Shown piece by piece: positions 14,245-16,330 of a stretch of DNA of 16,330 bases (position 1 is its first letter; each line of letters starts with the position of its first letter). Both the position numbers and the translations under genes were made by a program. A model generated the notes under the pieces. It was not told the origin of the DNA and did not search any database. It saw only the letters and a list, made by a program, of their open reading frames with translations. The stretch is from positions 1 to 16,330 of the forward strand of contig CAIXXI010000039.1 in the NCBI GenBank assembly GCA_903923345.1, given 5' to 3'. This DNA comes from an uncultured Burkholderiales bacterium. Its GTDB lineage: Bacteria > Pseudomonadota > Gammaproteobacteria > Burkholderiales > Burkholderiaceae_E.

Positions 14245-14934
14245 ATGGAACTGCCGATCAACGCTGATGCAGTGTCCGCAATCAGGCTGACGCTGGCGCT
14301 GGCCGCATCGACGACCGTCATTCTCCTGATCCTCGCGACACCGCTGGCCTGGTGGCTGTCTCAAACGACCTCGAAGTGGCGAGTACCGATTGGAGCACTG
14401 GTGACCTTGCCGCTGGTCTTGCCACCCACGGTCCTGGGTTTCTATCTGCTTGTCACGATGGGCCCACTCGGGCCTGTGGGCCAGATGACAAAGCTTCTGG
14501 GGCTGGGCACCTTCACATTCACTTTTACCGGATTGCTCATCGGGTCGGTGATCGTCTCACTGCCGTTTGCCGTGCAGCCCATCCAGAATGCCTTCGAGTC
14601 AATCGGCAATCGCCCGATGGAGGTCGCCTACACCCTGCGAGCGCATCCCCTGGATGCGTTTTTCTCGGTGGCTTTACCGCTGGCCTGGCCTGGCATCCTG
14701 ACTGCAGCGATCCTGACATTTGCGCACACCGTCGGTGAATTTGGTGTGGTCCTGATGCTGGGCGGCAATATTCCCGGTCAGACGCGGGTGATTTCGACCC
14801 AGATCTATGGTCATGTCGAAGCGATGGAGTTTGAACAGGCCCATTGGCTGGCAGCCGGCATGGTGATCTTTTCGTTTGCCGTGTTGCTGCTCCTGGCGAT
14901 GATGAGAAAGCGGGTCGGCAGGGTCCTTGCATGA
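14245..14934 (+). CDS. modB: Molybdate ABC transporter permease
   Basis: Inner-membrane permease of the ModABC importer, 229 residues, the same length as E. coli ModB. Hydrophobic segments occur at about 10-37, 47-70, 92-110, 145-175 and 200-222. The cytoplasmic EAA-type coupling helix, EVAYTLRAHPLDAFFSVALP, is followed by LAWPGILTAAILTFAHTVGE, the strongest family signature. The distinctive PLVLPPTVLGFYLL lies in the second segment. The start lies six bases after the trmO-like stop, without a good SD. The stop TGA overlaps the modC ATG as ATGA, so all four genes behave as one translational unit. Confidence 0.95.
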   Translation: MELPINADAVSAIRLTLALAASTTVILLILATPLAWWLSQTTSKWRVPIGALVTLPLVLPPTVLGFYLLVTMGPLGPVGQMTKLLGLGTFTFTFTGLLIGSVIVSLPFAVQPIQNAFESIGNRPMEVAYTLRAHPLDAFFSVALPLAWPGILTAAILTFAHTVGEFGVVLMLGGNIPGQTRVISTQIYGHVEAMEFEQAHWLAAGMVIFSFAVLLLLAMMRKRVGRVLA

Positions 14935-16019
14935 TGCGTGAGGACACCTTCCTTGTGCGTCTGGCGCTGGAACGCAGCGCATTCCGCTTGAGCCTGGACA
15001 TGGTTTTGCCGGGCAGCGGGATCACCGTCCTGTTTGGTCAGTCCGGCTCGGGCAAGACCACTGTGCTGCGCTGCGTTGCGGGTCTCGAGAGGCAGGGGCG
15101 CGGATTGATCCGGCTTGGGACGGATGTCTGGCAGGACGATTCCAGGGGCGTATTTCTGCCGACCTGGAAACGGGACATCGGCTATGTCTTTCAGGAAGCC
15201 AGTCTTTTTGATCACCTGAATGTTCGAAACAATCTGAATTTTGGTCTGCGCAGGGCTGCGAAGTCAGGTGCCCAGGAGGCACTTGAGCAGGCGATTGAAC
15301 TGCTGGGCATCGACCATCTGATGGATCGCCAGGTCCCGGGCCTGTCCGGTGGCGAGCGGCAACGCGTCGCGATCGCCAGAGCGCTGGCAACCCAGCCCCG
15401 CCTGCTGTTACTTGATGAGCCGCTGGCTTCGCTGGATCAATCGCGCCGCCAGGAAATCCTGCCCTGGCTTGAAAGGATGCGCGATGAACTGCGTATCCCC
15501 ATGCTCTACGTGACGCATTCGACCGATGAACTGGTCAGGCTGGCCAACCATGTGGTGTTGATGTCCCGTGGCTCGATTCAGGCCATCGGGTCTGCGCAGG
15601 AGGTGCTGGCTGGTCCTGACAGTCCATTGACGGGCGATGATGAAGCGGGTGTGCTGCTGTCGGGTACCGTGCTCCATCGGGATCGCGATTGGCACTTGTG
15701 CGATATCAGCACCGATGCGGGCGTGGTTCGGGTGCACGACGACGCATTCGAGGTGGGGAGGTCGCTGCGCCTCAGAGTCCTGGCAAGAGATGTCGGCCTT
15801 TCAATCCATCCGAGCGCTGAATCCAGTGTCTGCAACCAGTTGCCCGGCACCGTCATTTCGATTGACGATGATCATCGACGATCGGATGCCCTGGTGCGCA
15901 TTCAATGTGCTGATTCGATCGTCCTCGCGCGCGAGACCCGCAAAGCGATTGCTGAGATGGGCGTCGGGACGGGGTCGCTCGTCTGGGCACGCCTGCGCAA
16001 TCTCGCGGTGATTGCATAG
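14931..16019 (+). CDS. modC: Molybdate ABC transporter ATP-binding protein
   Basis: Cytoplasmic ATPase that drives ModB, 362 residues. Walker A is GQSGSGKTT (36-44), the Q-loop is GYVFQEA with Gln88, the signature is LSGGERQR (138-145), Walker B is LLLLDEP with Asp162 and Glu163, the D-loop is SLD, and the switch is YVTHST with His196. Residues from about 240 on are the regulatory part. A MOP/TOBE domain begins near NQLPGTVISI and ends near the C-terminus, where oxyanion binding can inhibit transport. The ATG at 14931 overlaps the modB stop; a second ATG at 14934 is also possible. An upstream in-frame extension to 14844 lies inside modB and is not real. Confidence 0.95.
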   Translation: MMREDTFLVRLALERSAFRLSLDMVLPGSGITVLFGQSGSGKTTVLRCVAGLERQGRGLIRLGTDVWQDDSRGVFLPTWKRDIGYVFQEASLFDHLNVRNNLNFGLRRAAKSGAQEALEQAIELLGIDHLMDRQVPGLSGGERQRVAIARALATQPRLLLLDEPLASLDQSRRQEILPWLERMRDELRIPMLYVTHSTDELVRLANHVVLMSRGSIQAIGSAQEVLAGPDSPLTGDDEAGVLLSGTVLHRDRDWHLCDISTDAGVVRVHDDAFEVGRSLRLRVLARDVGLSIHPSAESSVCNQLPGTVISIDDDHRRSDALVRIQCADSIVLARETRKAIAEMGVGTGSLVWARLRNLAVIA

Positions 16020-16071
16020 CCGACAGGCGCCTCAGACCAGCCCCGAACGGATTCCTGGTTGCCCAAGGGCT

Positions 16072-16089
16072 TTGTTGACACGTCAACAA
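16072..16089. promoter_or_regulatory. 18-bp palindrome with embedded -35, likely operator of the downstream monooxygenase
   Basis: TTGTTGAC (16072-16079) and GTCAACAA (16082-16089) are perfect inverted arms separated by two bases. The hexamer TTGACA at 16075-16080 is a perfect -35 box lying inside the palindrome. The best -10 at 17-nt spacing (CGAAAT, 16098-16103) is weak. A bound repressor would cover the -35. MarR- or GntR-type regulators use sites of this shape, but the regulator is not in the window. Confidence 0.55.
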
Positions 16090-16134
16090 TCCTCGTTCGA
16101 AATGCCCCGACTCTGGTCCACTCGGACGATTCCG

Positions 16135-16330
16135 ATGAATGTGCTCATTATTGGTGCCGGTATTGCCGGCCTCACCACTGCCCTGATGCTCGAACGACTG
16201 GGCATTCACGCAGAGGTCTACGAGCAGTCGCCCGGAATTCGTGAACTCGGCGTTGGCATCAATGTGCTGCCCCAGGCGATCAATGAACTCACCCGGCTCG
16301 GTCTGCTGGATGACCTGGATGTCACCGGGA
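16135..16330 (+). CDS. PhzS-like FAD-dependent monooxygenase (N-terminal part)
   Basis: The first 65 residues of a flavoprotein hydroxylase cut by the window edge. MNVLIIGAGIAGLTTALML is the Rossmann FAD-binding GxGxxG motif, followed by the acidic end of strand 2 at VYEQ. RELGVGINVLPQAINELTRL matches the 'GVGIN...A...L..LGL' block of PhzS-like and UbiH/salicylate-hydroxylase-like enzymes. The substrate is probably an aromatic or heteroaromatic compound; it cannot be fixed from this part. An in-frame ATG at 16102 would add 11 residues, but it overlaps the candidate -10 and lies upstream of the expected transcript start, so I prefer 16135. No strong SD. The palindrome upstream suggests induction by a ligand-responsive repressor. 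Confidence 0.85.
   Translation, partial: MNVLIIGAGIAGLTTALMLERLGIHAEVYEQSPGIRELGVGINVLPQAINELTRLGLLDDLDVTG

Overview
The window is GC-rich (roughly 60% by eye), densely coded bacterial chromosome. The best guess is a betaproteobacterium of the order Burkholderiales. The support is an orphan Bug/TctC-type solute receptor, a RutG-like uracil permease, a ModE/ModABC molybdate locus whose ModC carries a C-terminal TOBE domain, and the general codon use. I cannot name the genus. There is no rRNA, tRNA, CRISPR array, insertion sequence or phage module. Genes sit close together, no gene-free stretch exceeds about 255 bp, and both ends of the window cut a gene.

Left part (1-3100). A RutG-like uracil permease (minus strand, cut by the window edge) is divergent from upp, so the pair forms a uracil uptake and salvage unit. 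Nineteen bases after upp lies a 110-codon gene with a GTG start and a very good Shine-Dalgarno. It encodes only the C-terminal Ig-like domain normally attached to AlkC/HEAT-repeat DNA alkylation repair proteins. Two inverted repeats separate it from a convergent GDSL/SGNH lipoprotein esterase.

Middle left (3225-6748). Reading on the minus strand there is a nitroreductase, a toxin-first HigBA-like toxin-antitoxin pair with a near-consensus promoter placed so that the toxin mRNA should be leaderless, apt, and then the esterase. Divergent from the nitroreductase is a RecF/OLD-like AAA ATPase, whose 3' end almost touches the 3' end of a large P-type cation ATPase.

Middle right (6760-12088). Minus-strand genes are an SGNH-like lipoprotein, a PaaI-type thioesterase and the 850-residue P-type ATPase, which has a TTG start. 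Just upstream of the lipoprotein is a remnant of a DUF4287-type protein. An orphan Bug/TctC periplasmic receptor follows on the plus strand.

Right part (12104-16330). This is a molybdate locus: modE is divergent from an operon modA - trmO-like - modB - modC with overlapping or nearly touching genes. A ModE-type operator lies just before modA. The unexpected member is the short TrmO/TsaA-family gene between modA and modB. The window ends in the 5' part of a PhzS-like flavin monooxygenase preceded by an 18-bp palindrome that contains a perfect -35 hexamer, a likely operator.

The items most worth following up are the stand-alone AlkC-type Ig domain, the TrmO-like gene inside the molybdate operon, and the regulatory layout of the toxin-antitoxin pair.
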